Below, piece after piece: positions 55,320-64,000 of a stretch of 64,000 nt of DNA. The stretch is from an uncultured Bacteroidia bacterium. Lineage in GTDB: Bacteria; Bacteroidota; Bacteroidia; Bacteroidales; Prolixibacteraceae. The stretch lies in contig CAIXZH010000101.1 in the NCBI GenBank assembly GCA_903923905.1, forward strand, positions 1-64,000, written 5' to 3'. The notes under the pieces are model-generated. The model made no database searches. It saw nothing but the letters and a program-made list of their open reading frames with translations, and had not been told where the DNA came from. The translations under genes and the position numbers were made by a program. Each line of letters starts with the position of its first letter. Position 1 is the stretch's first letter.

Positions 55320-56213
55320 ATGAAAAGAGATACAAAATGCCCCCTCATTGCCAGGGCAACTACTTCAGGTTCTGTTTACCAGAGCATTACATGTGCAGAG
55401 GCAGGATGGGAATTTCTAAATTTCGAGGCCCGTACTCTAATAAAGGATGAGCGATGGTCGCACATCACCGGGAATTATGAATTACTTATTGTTCTGTTGG
55501 GTGGAAATTTTTCAGTTCAATCGGAATTAGGGAGTTGGCAAACCAAGAATGGCCGGAAAGACGTTTTCAGCGGTTTGCCCCACGGATTATACCTTCCACC
55601 AAACACCTCATTCATTCTTACAGCCGAAAGCCAGGCACTCGATATAGCCTGCAGCTGGGTTTTATCGGATGAGAGCTTTCCACCCTCCTTTATTACTCCG
55701 GACGATGTGGAGAAAATGGGTATTGAATATCGTGGAGGAGATAACGCAAGCCGTCAGATCAACCGTTTGCTTCCTCCGGGTTCAGCCTGTCACAAGCTCG
55801 TTTGTGTTGAAGTATACACCCCTTCAGGAAACTGGAGCTCTTTCCCTGCCCATAAACACGACAGCAGGAAGGTAGATCCAATTTCGGGTCAATTGCTGGA
55901 AGCAGAACTTGAAGAGATCTATTTTTACAAGATTGATAAGCCTCAGGGTTTTGCTTTACAAAAAGTCTATACTGATGACCGAAGCCTCGATGAAATTGCT
56001 GAAGTCAATAATAATGATGTTGTACTGATCCCAAAAGGTTACCATCCGGTAATTGCTGGTCATGGATACAATGTTTATTACCTGAATTTCCTGGCTGGAA
56101 GTGACCAGAGTCTGGCCAGCAGCGACGATCCCGGGCATCAATGGATTTACGGAACCTGGAAAGAGATGGATCCGCGAATTCCGATGGTAACCAGGGAGAT
56201 GAATACTTTTTAA
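55320..56213 (+). CDS. iolB: 5-deoxy-glucuronate isomerase
   Basis: A 297-residue bicupin of the IolB family. It converts 5-deoxy-D-glucuronate to 2-deoxy-5-keto-D-gluconate. The second cupin shows the metal ligands in FPAHKHDSRK and EEIYFYK and the HPV/H region PKGYHPVIAGHGYNVYYLN. Family hallmarks also include GNYELLIVLLGG and VFSGLPHGLYLPP. Cytoplasmic. It is immediately adjacent to the aldolase gene and precedes iolC. Confidence 0.95.
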   Translation: MKRDTKCPLIARATTSGSVYQSITCAEAGWEFLNFEARTLIKDERWSHITGNYELLIVLLGGNFSVQSELGSWQTKNGRKDVFSGLPHGLYLPPNTSFILTAESQALDIACSWVLSDESFPPSFITPDDVEKMGIEYRGGDNASRQINRLLPPGSACHKLVCVEVYTPSGNWSSFPAHKHDSRKVDPISGQLLEAELEEIYFYKIDKPQGFALQKVYTDDRSLDEIAEVNNNDVVLIPKGYHPVIAGHGYNVYYLNFLAGSDQSLASSDDPGHQWIYGTWKEMDPRIPMVTREMNTF

Positions 56214-56268
56214 TGCTGAATGGGTCAGGCAACCAAATGAAAAATTGAATGAATTAAGAAATGAAAAA

Positions 56269-57282
56269 ATGATAGAAAAATCTTATGATGTAATCACTTA
56301 TGGACGCTCATCCATCGATCTTTATTCGGCCAATATCGGAGCTGACTTTGTGGACATACAATCATTTAATGCATATGTCGGCGGATCGCCCCTGAATATG
56401 GCAGTGGGGACAAAGCGATTAGGGCTTCGGTCTGCACTGATTACTGCAATTGGTCAGGATCAGGTTGGTGATTTCCTGCTCCATTTTCTGAAAAAGGAGG
56501 GAGTTGAAACAAAATTCATCCCACGCAAACCTGGCTTCCGGACAAGCGCTGTCATTCTGGGTATCCAACCACCGGACAATTTTCCACTGGTTTACTATCG
56601 TGAGAATTGTGCAGATTCAAAAATTTCAATCGATGATGTCATATACGCAAATGTCGGCGATTGCCGGTTATTCGAAATCTCGGCTACAGCCCTGAATGTT
56701 GAGCCTTCACGGTCAGCCGGATTCTTTGCAGCCGAAGAAGCGGTCAAAAATAATGTTCCGATCTTAATTGATCTGGACTTTCGTGCAGATCAGTGGCACG
56801 ACCCACGCTCTTTTGGGGTAACTACCCGGGCGTACCTGCAAAATTGCACCATTGCACTTGGGACTGAAGAGGAAATTCTTGCCACCATGTTAAGCGATCC
56901 TAATCAGATCAGAATAACGAACCAGCAGATTTCGGCCCCTGAGATTCGCGGAAATGTAGAGGCTGCTATTCACAAAATTATGGCTCTGGGCACTGAAGCC
57001 TTAATTGTAAAAAAGGGAGCTAAAGGTTCAACAGTTTTCCTTAAAAATGGTGAGATTATTGATGTTCCGGGCTACCAGGTCGAAGTGATGAATGTCCTGG
57101 GGGCCGGCGATGCTTTTGCAAGCGGCTTCATTTATGGATACCTCAACGATTGGGATTGGTATAAATGTTGCCGGATGGGAAATGCCTGCGGTGCTATCCT
57201 GGTTACTAAACCCGGGTGTTCTAATTTCAATCCAACGCTTGACGAAGTGATGAAATTTATCGGTGAAAAGGGGGGATTTTAG
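56269..57282 (+). CDS. iolC: 5-dehydro-2-deoxygluconokinase
   Basis: A 337-residue PfkB-family sugar kinase. ATG 56269 (MIEKSYDVITYGRSSIDLY) matches the family start; TTG 56245 would add eight residues. N-terminal pattern: VGGSPLNMAVGTKRLGL. ATP and base region: NVLGAGDAFASGFIYGYL, with the catalytic Asp in GAGD. It phosphorylates 2-deoxy-5-keto-D-gluconate. It is a stand-alone kinase, whereas some bacteria carry an IolC fused to an aldolase domain; here the aldolase is the separate gene upstream. Confidence 0.93.
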   Translation: MIEKSYDVITYGRSSIDLYSANIGADFVDIQSFNAYVGGSPLNMAVGTKRLGLRSALITAIGQDQVGDFLLHFLKKEGVETKFIPRKPGFRTSAVILGIQPPDNFPLVYYRENCADSKISIDDVIYANVGDCRLFEISATALNVEPSRSAGFFAAEEAVKNNVPILIDLDFRADQWHDPRSFGVTTRAYLQNCTIALGTEEEILATMLSDPNQIRITNQQISAPEIRGNVEAAIHKIMALGTEALIVKKGAKGSTVFLKNGEIIDVPGYQVEVMNVLGAGDAFASGFIYGYLNDWDWYKCCRMGNACGAILVTKPGCSNFNPTLDEVMKFIGEKGGF

Positions 57283-57285
57283 AAA

Positions 57286-57328
57286 ATGGCAATTGGCTAT
57301 TAGCGGCTGGCAGACAGCTGTCAGTCGC
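57286..57328 (-). repeat. intergenic repeat copy D (GCCAAT type)
   Basis: On the minus strand it reads CTGCCAGCCGCTAATAGCC and then AATTGCC. It shares CTGCCAGCCGC with copy E and GCCAATTGCC with copy B. It begins four bases after the iolC stop. The short inverted repeat GACAGCTGTC lies at 57313-57322. Confidence 0.5.
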
Positions 57329-57373
57329 TTTTCTTAAATATTGCAAGCCAAATTTTGAATAAACAATAGCAAA

Positions 57374-59233
57374 ATGAAAACACAACAAATGACAGTTGGA
57401 CAGGCTGTAATTAAGTTCCTTAAAAACCAGCATGTTGAACGCGATGGCATTGAAAATCCGTTTTTTGCAGGATGTCTGGGTATTTTTGGACATGGGATTA
57501 TCGCTGGTGTTGGTCAGGGGTTGACCCAGAATACAGATTTTCGTTACATTATGACCCGAAATGAGCAATCTTCGGTCCATATCGCCATCGCCTATGCGAA
57601 GATGAAGAACAGGATGGGCACTTTTGCCTGTATCTCTTCCATCGGCCCCGGGGCTACCAATATGATCACAGGTGCTGCCTGTGCAACAATCAACCGAATA
57701 CCGGTGCTGATTATCCCGGGTGATCTTTTCGCCACCCGTAGTGTTGGACCGGTTTTGCAACAATTGGAATCTTCCTCAACTCAGGACATATCGGTCAATG
57801 ATTGTTTTAAACCTGTTTCGAAATACTGGGACCGAATTAACCGGGCTGAGCAACTGGTTACCTCCTTACCCGAAGTAATGCGTGTGCTCACCTCTCCATC
57901 GGATACAGGTACCGTAACCCTCTGTTTACCTCAGGATGTGCAGGCCGAAGCCTTCGACTTTCCAGAGGAACTGTTCCGGAAAAGGGTATGGAGAATTGAG
58001 CGTCCCCGACCCGATATTTCCGCTATCAACGAAGCTGCCAGGCTGATTAAAGGTTCTAAAAAGCCGGTGATCATTACCGGAGGTGGGACGATTTATAGTG
58101 AAGCCACCCTAATATTGCAGCAACTGGTCGAACGCACCGGAATTCCGGTTGCCGAAACGTTTGCAGGTAAAGGGGCACTTCGATATGACCACCCATGTAA
58201 TCTGGGTGCAGTTGGAGCAACCGGTACACCGGGCGCCAATGAAATTACAGGGGAAGCCGATTTAGTTATTGGGATAGGGACCCGTTACAGTGATTTTACA
58301 ACCGCTTCTAAAACAGCCTTTCAGAACCCCAATGTAAAATTCATCAATATAAACATTGCCAGCTTCGATTCAGGGAAACAAAGCGCATTACCCCTCACCG
58401 GAGATGCAAGGGTATGCCTCGAAGAACTCAGTGAATTACTGACAGACTATAAAGTTGCATCCGAATACAGCAATCATGTCAAAGAACTTAACCAGGCCTG
58501 GGACAGACAGGTCTCCGAATTCTATCAGGTAAAGGGTGATCTTCCGGTAAGTCAGCCCGAAGTAGTTGGAGCTGTGAATGATTTCGCCAGACCCCGCGAC
58601 GTAGTCCTCTGTGCTGCAGGAAGCCTGCCAGGTGATCTTCACAAACTCTGGAGAACCTCTGATCCGAAAGGGTTTCACCTCGAATATGGCTATTCTACCA
58701 TGGGATATGAAATTGCTGCAGGAATAGGTGCCAAAATGGCCTGTCCCGATCGGGAGATCTATGTGATGGTTGGGGATGGCAATTACCTGATGATGAATAA
58801 TGAAATTGTTACAGCCATCCAGGAGGGGATTAAATTTACGATTATCCTTCTGAATAACAACGGGTTTGCAAGTATCGGGGGATTGTCGCAGTCAATAGGC
58901 TCAATGCGCTTTGGAACCAAATACCGGTATCGCGACCAGGAGACCGGGCTCTTAACCGGTGAAACCCTTCCGGTCGATTTTGCTCAGAATGCCCGAAGTC
59001 TTGGCGCTCATGTCATCGAGGCTCATGATATTGATTCGCTCAAATCAGCGCTTAATCATGCAAAAAAGCAAACACAAACAACGGTGATAACTATTGAAAC
59101 AAGCCTGACTAAAGGGGTCCCCGGTTATGCGTGGTGGGAAGTGGCGATAGCCGAAGTTTCAGAGCAATCTACTGTGCAACAAGCACGTACAGAATATATG
59201 GAACATAAGAAAAAACAACGATACTATTTATAA
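57374..59233 (+). CDS. iolD: 3D-(3,5/4)-trihydroxycyclohexane-1,2-dione hydrolase
   Basis: A 619-residue thiamine-diphosphate enzyme of the acetolactate-synthase superfamily. It opens the ring of the diketo-inositol to give 5-deoxy-glucuronate. The N-terminal catalytic Glu region is RNEQSSVHIAIAYAKM; the C-terminal cofactor motif is GDGNYLMMNNEIVTAIQ with LNNNGFASIGGLSQS, and the end block GYAWWEVAIAEVS is characteristic of IolD. Length is normal for the family. It sits between iolC and iolA. Confidence 0.95.
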   Translation: MKTQQMTVGQAVIKFLKNQHVERDGIENPFFAGCLGIFGHGIIAGVGQGLTQNTDFRYIMTRNEQSSVHIAIAYAKMKNRMGTFACISSIGPGATNMITGAACATINRIPVLIIPGDLFATRSVGPVLQQLESSSTQDISVNDCFKPVSKYWDRINRAEQLVTSLPEVMRVLTSPSDTGTVTLCLPQDVQAEAFDFPEELFRKRVWRIERPRPDISAINEAARLIKGSKKPVIITGGGTIYSEATLILQQLVERTGIPVAETFAGKGALRYDHPCNLGAVGATGTPGANEITGEADLVIGIGTRYSDFTTASKTAFQNPNVKFININIASFDSGKQSALPLTGDARVCLEELSELLTDYKVASEYSNHVKELNQAWDRQVSEFYQVKGDLPVSQPEVVGAVNDFARPRDVVLCAAGSLPGDLHKLWRTSDPKGFHLEYGYSTMGYEIAAGIGAKMACPDREIYVMVGDGNYLMMNNEIVTAIQEGIKFTIILLNNNGFASIGGLSQSIGSMRFGTKYRYRDQETGLLTGETLPVDFAQNARSLGAHVIEAHDIDSLKSALNHAKKQTQTTVITIETSLTKGVPGYAWWEVAIAEVSEQSTVQQARTEYMEHKKKQRYYL

Positions 59234-59293
59234 ACGAAAAATAAAAAATGATCTTGACAAGGTTCTGGCAGAAAATAAAGTTCTGAAAATAAT

Positions 59294-59330
59294 CTGCCAG
59301 CCGCGAGCCGCCAATAGCCAGTCGCAAGGA
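59294..59330 (+). repeat. intergenic repeat copy E (GCCAAT type)
   Basis: CTGCCAGCCGCGAGCCGCC continues into AATAGCCAGTCGCAAG between iolD and iolA. It joins the halves seen separately in copies B and D, which makes it the most complete member of the family. Confidence 0.55.
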
Positions 59331-59396
59331 GCTTAAAAAATATCTGTAAAAAGAGAACCAAATATCGTCTAAAACAACTTTAAAAAAGAGATTATA

Positions 59397-60869
59397 ATGC
59401 CAACGGTACTAAAAAACTACATCAACGGCCAATGGTGTGAGAGCAGAAGCTCTACATTGATTGAAGTGATTAACCCGGCCACCGGACAAAGGATTTGCAG
59501 GGTGCCGGCCGGTTGCAGCCAGGATATTGCGGATGCTGCAGAATCAGCGAATCAGGCCTGGGAAATATGGAGAAACACTCCAGCAATTCAACGTATTCAG
59601 TATCTGTTTAAAATGAAGCATGTTCTTGAAACCCATACTGACGAGATTGCCGCTATTTGTACCAAAGAATGCGGAAAAACATTTGCTGAATCAAAAGCGG
59701 AAATGACCCGTGCACTGGAAAACATTGAAGTAGCCTGCGGAATTCCCACACTGATGCAAAGCGTATTTTCAGAGGATATTGCAACAGGGGTTGATGAGTT
59801 CGTAATCCGTCAGCCATTGGGAGTCGGGGCTTGCATCTCCCCGTTCAACTTTCCGATCATGATCCCTTTTTGGTTTATGCCTTATGCCATTGCCTGCGGA
59901 AATACCTATATTATTAAACCTTCCGAGAAGGTCCCGATGACCATGACCCGGATTTTCGAGCTATTCGAAACATTAAATTTTCCCAAGGGAGTACTCAATA
60001 TGGTTCATGGCGGAAAAGAAGTTGTCGATGCTATTCTTGAAAATCCATTTATCCCTGCCATCAGTTTCGTCGGTTCTACTCCGGTCGCAAAACATGTCTA
60101 TCAATTGGGAACCCTGAATGGGAAAAGGGTACAGGCACAAGGGGGGGCAAAAAATGCAGTGGTTGTCATGCCCGATGCAGAGATTGAAACAACGGTAAGA
60201 ATAATCGTGGATAGCGCCTTTGGATGCGCAGGTCAACGATGTCTTGCGGCTTCAGTAGTAATAACTGTCGGAGATGTGGCAGAAAAAATCACTGGAAAGA
60301 TCGTAAAGCTGGCTCAATCTAAAAAGACAGGTAACGGAATGGTTGGAGAAGTTGATATGGGGCCGGTAATTACAATGGAAAGTAAAGAGCGGATACTCAG
60401 ACTTATTCAATCGGGGATCGATGAAGGGGCTGAACTTTTACTCGACGGACGTGATGTAAAAGTAACCGGATTCGAAGATGGCAACTTTATTGGACCCACC
60501 ATCCTTGGAAAAGTTAGCGCTGAGAGCGAAGTCTACAAAACGGAGATCTTTGGCCCGGTGCTTAGTTTCATCAATGTTAAAACCCTGGACGAGGCCATTC
60601 AACTGATCAACCTTAACCGTTATGGAAACTCTGCCTGTATTTTCACGCGAAGTGGAGCCGCAGCACGCAAGTTCCGCCATAATGCACTTGCCGGAAATAT
60701 CGGTGTAAACATTGGAGTGGCAGCCCCTATGGCATTCTTCCCGTTCAGTGGCTGGAAGGAGAGCTTTTTCGGCGATCTGCATGGACAGTCATCGCATGCC
60801 GTTGAATTTTATACCCAGACCAAAGTGGTCATTGAACGGTGGAATGAGGAATGGTCCCGAAAATTCTGA
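59397..60869 (+). CDS. iolA: (methyl)malonate-semialdehyde dehydrogenase, CoA-acylating
   Basis: A 490-residue aldehyde dehydrogenase of the MmsA/IolA branch. It converts malonic semialdehyde with CoA and NAD to acetyl-CoA and carbon dioxide. Features are PFNFPIMIPFWFMPYAIACG, KPSEKVPMT, FVGSTPVAKHVY and the nucleophile in DSAFGCAGQRCLA, where GQRC holds the catalytic Cys. This branch lacks the usual general-base Glu, as it should for CoA-acylating members. It completes the pathway to central metabolism and lies between iolD and iolE. Confidence 0.93.
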   Translation: MPTVLKNYINGQWCESRSSTLIEVINPATGQRICRVPAGCSQDIADAAESANQAWEIWRNTPAIQRIQYLFKMKHVLETHTDEIAAICTKECGKTFAESKAEMTRALENIEVACGIPTLMQSVFSEDIATGVDEFVIRQPLGVGACISPFNFPIMIPFWFMPYAIACGNTYIIKPSEKVPMTMTRIFELFETLNFPKGVLNMVHGGKEVVDAILENPFIPAISFVGSTPVAKHVYQLGTLNGKRVQAQGGAKNAVVVMPDAEIETTVRIIVDSAFGCAGQRCLAASVVITVGDVAEKITGKIVKLAQSKKTGNGMVGEVDMGPVITMESKERILRLIQSGIDEGAELLLDGRDVKVTGFEDGNFIGPTILGKVSAESEVYKTEIFGPVLSFINVKTLDEAIQLINLNRYGNSACIFTRSGAAARKFRHNALAGNIGVNIGVAAPMAFFPFSGWKESFFGDLHGQSSHAVEFYTQTKVVIERWNEEWSRKF

Positions 60870-60905
60870 TAGATAAGATTATAACCTCTTTAAAATTTAT
60901 TCAAA

Positions 60906-61805
60906 ATGATAAAAATTGCTAATGCCCCATGCTCATGGGGGGTTCTTGAATTTGATCTGGAAGGGAAAGCAGCCGGATTTGAACAAGTACTCGATGAAAT
61001 CAGAGAAACCGGTTACGAGGGGAGTGAACTCGGCGACTGGGGCTTTATGCCTTCTGTTCCGGCGCAATTGAAATGGGAACTTGATTTTCGTGGTCTATCC
61101 ATGGTGGGAGCATTTGTCCCCATTGCCTTAAAAGATCCTTCCAAACATGCGGCAGGTGTCGGTTTAGCAGTCAAAACAGCTAAACTTATGGCTGATGCCG
61201 GTTACCCGGATGCATTCATTGTACTGGCAGATGACAATGGAAGCGTGAAGGAGCGGACCCTAAATGCCGGACGAGTTACACCGGAGATGGGATTGTCGAA
61301 ATTGGAGTGGCAGATCTTTGCAGAAGGAGCTAACCGGGTGGCCCATGAGGTAAAAACCAAAACAGGATTACGAACTGTTTTCCATCACCATTGCGCAGGT
61401 TATGTTGAAACACCTGATGAAATTGATCAATTATTAGCATTGACCGATCCATCCATTTTAGGTTTAGTTCTGGATATGGGACATTCCCGGTATGGCGGAG
61501 GCGATCCGTTGGCTGCTCTGAAAAAACATAAAAACCGGATATGGCATATCCACTTTAAAGATTGTCATCCCAACATTGCCGCTCAATCAAGAATTGAAGG
61601 GTGGAATTATTTTCAGTCAGTTGGTCATGGTGTATTTTGTGAACTGGGGAAGGGCAATGTTGATTTTCCTGCTATTGTTGAAGAATTAACCAAACAAGAG
61701 TATTGCGGCTGGATTGTCGTTGAACAGGATGTCCTTCCGGGGATGGGAAATCCTAAGGTTTGCGCACTGCGAAACCGGAAATACATCGAATCACTTGGAT
61801 TATAA
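60906..61805 (+). CDS. iolE: inosose dehydratase
   Basis: A 299-residue TIM-barrel enzyme of the xylose-isomerase-like family. It dehydrates scyllo-inosose to the trihydroxycyclohexanedione. IolE patterns are NAPCSWGVLEFD at the start, GYEGSELGDWGFMP, FHHHCAGYVETPDEIDQLL with metal-binding His/Glu, and LVLDMGHSRYGGGDP, then HIHFKDCHP. It ends 31 bases before iolG. Confidence 0.95.
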   Translation: MIKIANAPCSWGVLEFDLEGKAAGFEQVLDEIRETGYEGSELGDWGFMPSVPAQLKWELDFRGLSMVGAFVPIALKDPSKHAAGVGLAVKTAKLMADAGYPDAFIVLADDNGSVKERTLNAGRVTPEMGLSKLEWQIFAEGANRVAHEVKTKTGLRTVFHHHCAGYVETPDEIDQLLALTDPSILGLVLDMGHSRYGGGDPLAALKKHKNRIWHIHFKDCHPNIAAQSRIEGWNYFQSVGHGVFCELGKGNVDFPAIVEELTKQEYCGWIVVEQDVLPGMGNPKVCALRNRKYIESLGL

Positions 61806-61836
61806 ACTATTAATTGGACCAAATTTATTTATTAAA

Positions 61837-62850
61837 ATGAAAAAACTAAAACTTGGAGTTATCGGTACCGGAAGGATAGGCAAAGTTCATATTGCAACAT
61901 TGGTACAAAGTGTTCCTCAGGCAGAAGTTGTAGCAATTGCTGATGCTGACCTTAATAGTGTCGAAAAGGTAGCAAAAGCGTTTGGAATCAAAACTTTCTT
62001 TGCCAACTATCGGGATGTGATCGACCATCCGGAAGTGGAGGCGGTGGTTATCTGCTCTCCAACAGACACTCATGCCCAATACATTATAGAAATAGCCCGG
62101 GCAGGAAAACACATTTTTTGCGAGAAACCTGTGGATCTCTCTCTGAAAGAAATTCAGGGAGCTATTGAGGAGGTCAGGAAGGCGGGAGTGAAACTGATGG
62201 TTGGGTTTAACCGTCGTTTCGATCCCGATTTTTTAAAAATTAAACAATTAGTAGAATCCGGAAAGGTTGGGGACCCCCATATTCTGAAAATAACCTCCCG
62301 TGATCCTGCACCACCACCTGCCGAATATAGTGCAGTCTCCGGAGGGATGTTTATGGACATGACCATCCATGATTTCGATATGGCCAGGTATATTACCGGG
62401 AGCGAAGTTACTGAGGTCTATACCAATGCCACTGTGTTAGTGGATCCGGAAATCGGTAAAGCCGGTGATGTCGATACAGCCATTATTACGCTCACCTTTG
62501 CCAATGGGGCGATCGGGGTCATTGACAATAGCCGCAAGGCAGTGTACGGCTATGACCAGCGTATCGAGATTTTCGGATCAAAAGGGATGGCTTGCGCCGA
62601 TAATAATTATCCTGAAAATCACCGCTATTTTGCAGCTGACGGAGTTCACAGTTCGTTACCACTTAACTTCTTTATGGAAAGGTACCTCGAATCTTATGCC
62701 AATGAGATGAAAATCTTCTGCGAGGCTGTCATTAATGATTTACCGCTTCCGGTTTCAGGAGATGACGGACTACAATCGGTCGCCATTGCTCTGGCTGCAA
62801 AAAAATCATATTTAGAACATCGTCCGGTGCTGCTTTCCGAAATCTTTTAG
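61837..62850 (+). CDS. iolG: inositol 2-dehydrogenase
   Basis: A 337-residue Gfo/Idh/MocA oxidoreductase starting at ATG 61837; the longer frame from 61714 only overlaps iolE. The nucleotide-binding motif is GVIGTGRIGKVH (residues 7-18), the conserved EKP motif is IFCEKPVDLSL, and the catalytic region is GGMFMDMTIHDFDMARYI with the His and Asp of inositol dehydrogenases. It oxidises myo-inositol to scyllo-inosose with NAD, the first pathway step, although it is the last gene of the operon. Confidence 0.92.
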   Translation: MKKLKLGVIGTGRIGKVHIATLVQSVPQAEVVAIADADLNSVEKVAKAFGIKTFFANYRDVIDHPEVEAVVICSPTDTHAQYIIEIARAGKHIFCEKPVDLSLKEIQGAIEEVRKAGVKLMVGFNRRFDPDFLKIKQLVESGKVGDPHILKITSRDPAPPPAEYSAVSGGMFMDMTIHDFDMARYITGSEVTEVYTNATVLVDPEIGKAGDVDTAIITLTFANGAIGVIDNSRKAVYGYDQRIEIFGSKGMACADNNYPENHRYFAADGVHSSLPLNFFMERYLESYANEMKIFCEAVINDLPLPVSGDDGLQSVAIALAAKKSYLEHRPVLLSEIF

Positions 62851-63051
62851 CTGTTTTAGTTTTCAGTCTGTTATTTCGTTGTCGATTCTTCTGTATATGT
62901 GATAATTATATGGGGAAAGGCAACTGCTTTAGGTTCCTTGATAAGACAATTCAGGCTCTTAAATACTATTCTGTTTTGTGTTAAGATATGTTTTTAAGAC
63001 TACTATATATATTCATTTTTACTATTTACACAATCACTAAAATCACTAATT

Positions 63052-64000
63052 ATGAAATGGAAGTCAATTTTTAAAACGCGTACAGCTCTGCTACTTATCG
63101 TAGGCGCTGTTGTATTTTCTTCCGGAGCTTATGCCAGTTCATTCTCAGGGCAAAATATTTCCGGAAATCCAGGCATTGCCGCACCGGTAAAAATCACCGG
63201 GAAGGTAACTGATGCAGCCGGTGTTCCAATACCTGGAGTAACGGTTATTGTAAAAGGGACATCTACCGGAACAGTGACCGATTCTGAAGGTAAATATCAT
63301 CTTGATGTTCCTGATGCCAGGTCAAAACTGGTCTTTTCATTTGTAGGGTATGCATCCATTGAACAATCAGCCAGTCAGAAAGAGATAAATGTTGTTCTTT
63401 CCGAAGACATTAAAAAGCTGGATGACGTGATCGTCATAGGTTATGGAACAACCAAGAAAGAGGATCTTTCGGCTTCTGTTGCTGTTATCCAGAATATGGA
63501 CCAAATAAAAGAGAGTCCAACATTTAGTCTGGAATCAATGATTCAGGGACGTATTCCGGGTGTTACCATTGCCAACCAGGGTGGACAACCGGGCGACACG
63601 CCACAGGTAACCATTCGCGGAACAGGTTCTGCCACTGAAAGCGTATTGTATGTTGTTGACGGTGTTCCCAATGCTCCATATAATCCAGCCGATGTTGAAT
63701 CAATAACGGTCTTGAAGGATGCCGCTTCAGCAGCTATTTACGGTGCAAGCGCAGGATCAGCCGGGGTTATCCTGATCACAACCCGCCAGGCAAAAGCGGG
63801 TAAAACAACAATTGATTACAACGGATTTTATGGAGTCAAGAGTGCCTGGAGATTGCCAGAATCGCTGACTGCTGCCCAGCAGGGGCAACTTTCAAACCTG
63901 GCTTTTGCAAATGCAGGAGAACAGGGACTTGCTGCCTGGGATCCAACGTTGAATCCTTCAGGCCAAATCACCCGTACTGACTGGATCCACGCGATATTCC
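63052..64000 (+). CDS. SusC/RagA-type TonB-linked outer-membrane receptor (5' part)
   Basis: The reading frame from ATG 63052 is open to the window end, so the gene continues beyond it; 316 residues are visible. A signal peptide (residues ~1-28, ending AYAS) precedes a carboxypeptidase-like regulatory domain (about 45-120: ITGKVTDAAGVPIPGVTVIV). The plug domain follows with the TonB-box-like DDVIVIGYGTTKKEDL, GRIPGVTI, VLYVVDGVP and the signature ILITTRQAKAG. SusC proteins import oligosaccharides with a SusD lipoprotein, which would lie just outside. It starts 201 bases after iolG on the same strand. Confidence 0.92.
   Translation, partial: MKWKSIFKTRTALLLIVGAVVFSSGAYASSFSGQNISGNPGIAAPVKITGKVTDAAGVPIPGVTVIVKGTSTGTVTDSEGKYHLDVPDARSKLVFSFVGYASIEQSASQKEINVVLSEDIKKLDDVIVIGYGTTKKEDLSASVAVIQNMDQIKESPTFSLESMIQGRIPGVTIANQGGQPGDTPQVTIRGTGSATESVLYVVDGVPNAPYNPADVESITVLKDAASAAIYGASAGSAGVILITTRQAKAGKTTIDYNGFYGVKSAWRLPESLTAAQQGQLSNLAFANAGEQGLAAWDPTLNPSGQITRTDWIHAIF

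Noticed and set aside
61714-61836. Longer N-terminus for inositol 2-dehydrogenase
   Set aside because: This part overlaps iolE in another frame and reads as non-conserved sequence before the Rossmann start at 61837.

Overview
The window looks like chromosomal DNA of a free-living or gut-type Bacteroidota (order Bacteroidales or Marinilabiliales seems likely, but the sequence alone does not fix the genus). The reasons are a SusC/RagA-type TonB receptor at the right edge, promoters of the Bacteroidota type (TTG, 19 bases, TAnnTTTG), weak Shine-Dalgarno sequences, a dapB-lepB-WbqC gene block, a long LepB, PAS-rich sensor kinases and many secreted glycoside hydrolases. Base composition is AT-rich, with no evident plasmid or phage backbone.

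Layout. 1-2360: AT-rich spacer, a tRNA-Pro(CGG), a small unknown protein and a secreted GH172 (DUF2961) glycosidase. 2360-4750: a scarred accessory patch with a broken lipoprotein gene, a frameshifted HTH antitoxin relic, degenerate direct repeats, an intact HigB-HigA toxin-antitoxin pair and a structured segment resembling the 3' end of a group II intron. 4754-8820: L-rhamnose uptake and entry genes (RhaT, RhaM, RhaA) divergent from a zinc alcohol dehydrogenase. 8943-21527: PIF1-type helicase, GH20 hexosaminidase, hexose mutarotase, patatin/surface-antigen protein, YitT protein, ribosomal protein L19, C1 peptidase and a 7TMR-HD phosphodiesterase. 21963-26501: sensor kinase with nine 21-residue repeats, translationally coupled to an NlpC/P60 peptidase, then a Nudix hydrolase and an exonuclease. 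26565-36509: a leftward block (CinA, AsmA-like, a double esterase, DapB, LepB, lipoprotein, LapA-like, WbqC). 36871-45240: three consecutive PAS-rich signalling proteins. 45241-51380: YccF, glutathione peroxidase, GH92 mannosidase and an MGH1-like glycosidase. 51501-64000: AraC regulator divergent from a complete myo-inositol catabolic operon (sodium symporter, aldolase, iolB, iolC, iolD, iolA, iolE, iolG), followed by the start of a SusC gene.

How it works together. The right third carries every step from myo-inositol to dihydroxyacetone phosphate and acetyl-CoA. It is probably controlled by the divergent AraC protein, because a 7-3-7 palindrome sits between the two genes. With an alpha-mannosidase-family enzyme (GH92), a second glycosidase and a SusC on either side, the locus may harvest inositol from glycosylated inositol compounds. 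The rhamnose genes, GH172 enzyme and double esterase suggest plant or algal polysaccharide use. The most unusual sequence-level signals are two homologous hairpin elements 11 kb apart with a compensatory base change, a kinase with a receiver domain that has lost its phospho-acceptor, and the relic patch at 2.5-4.7 kb.
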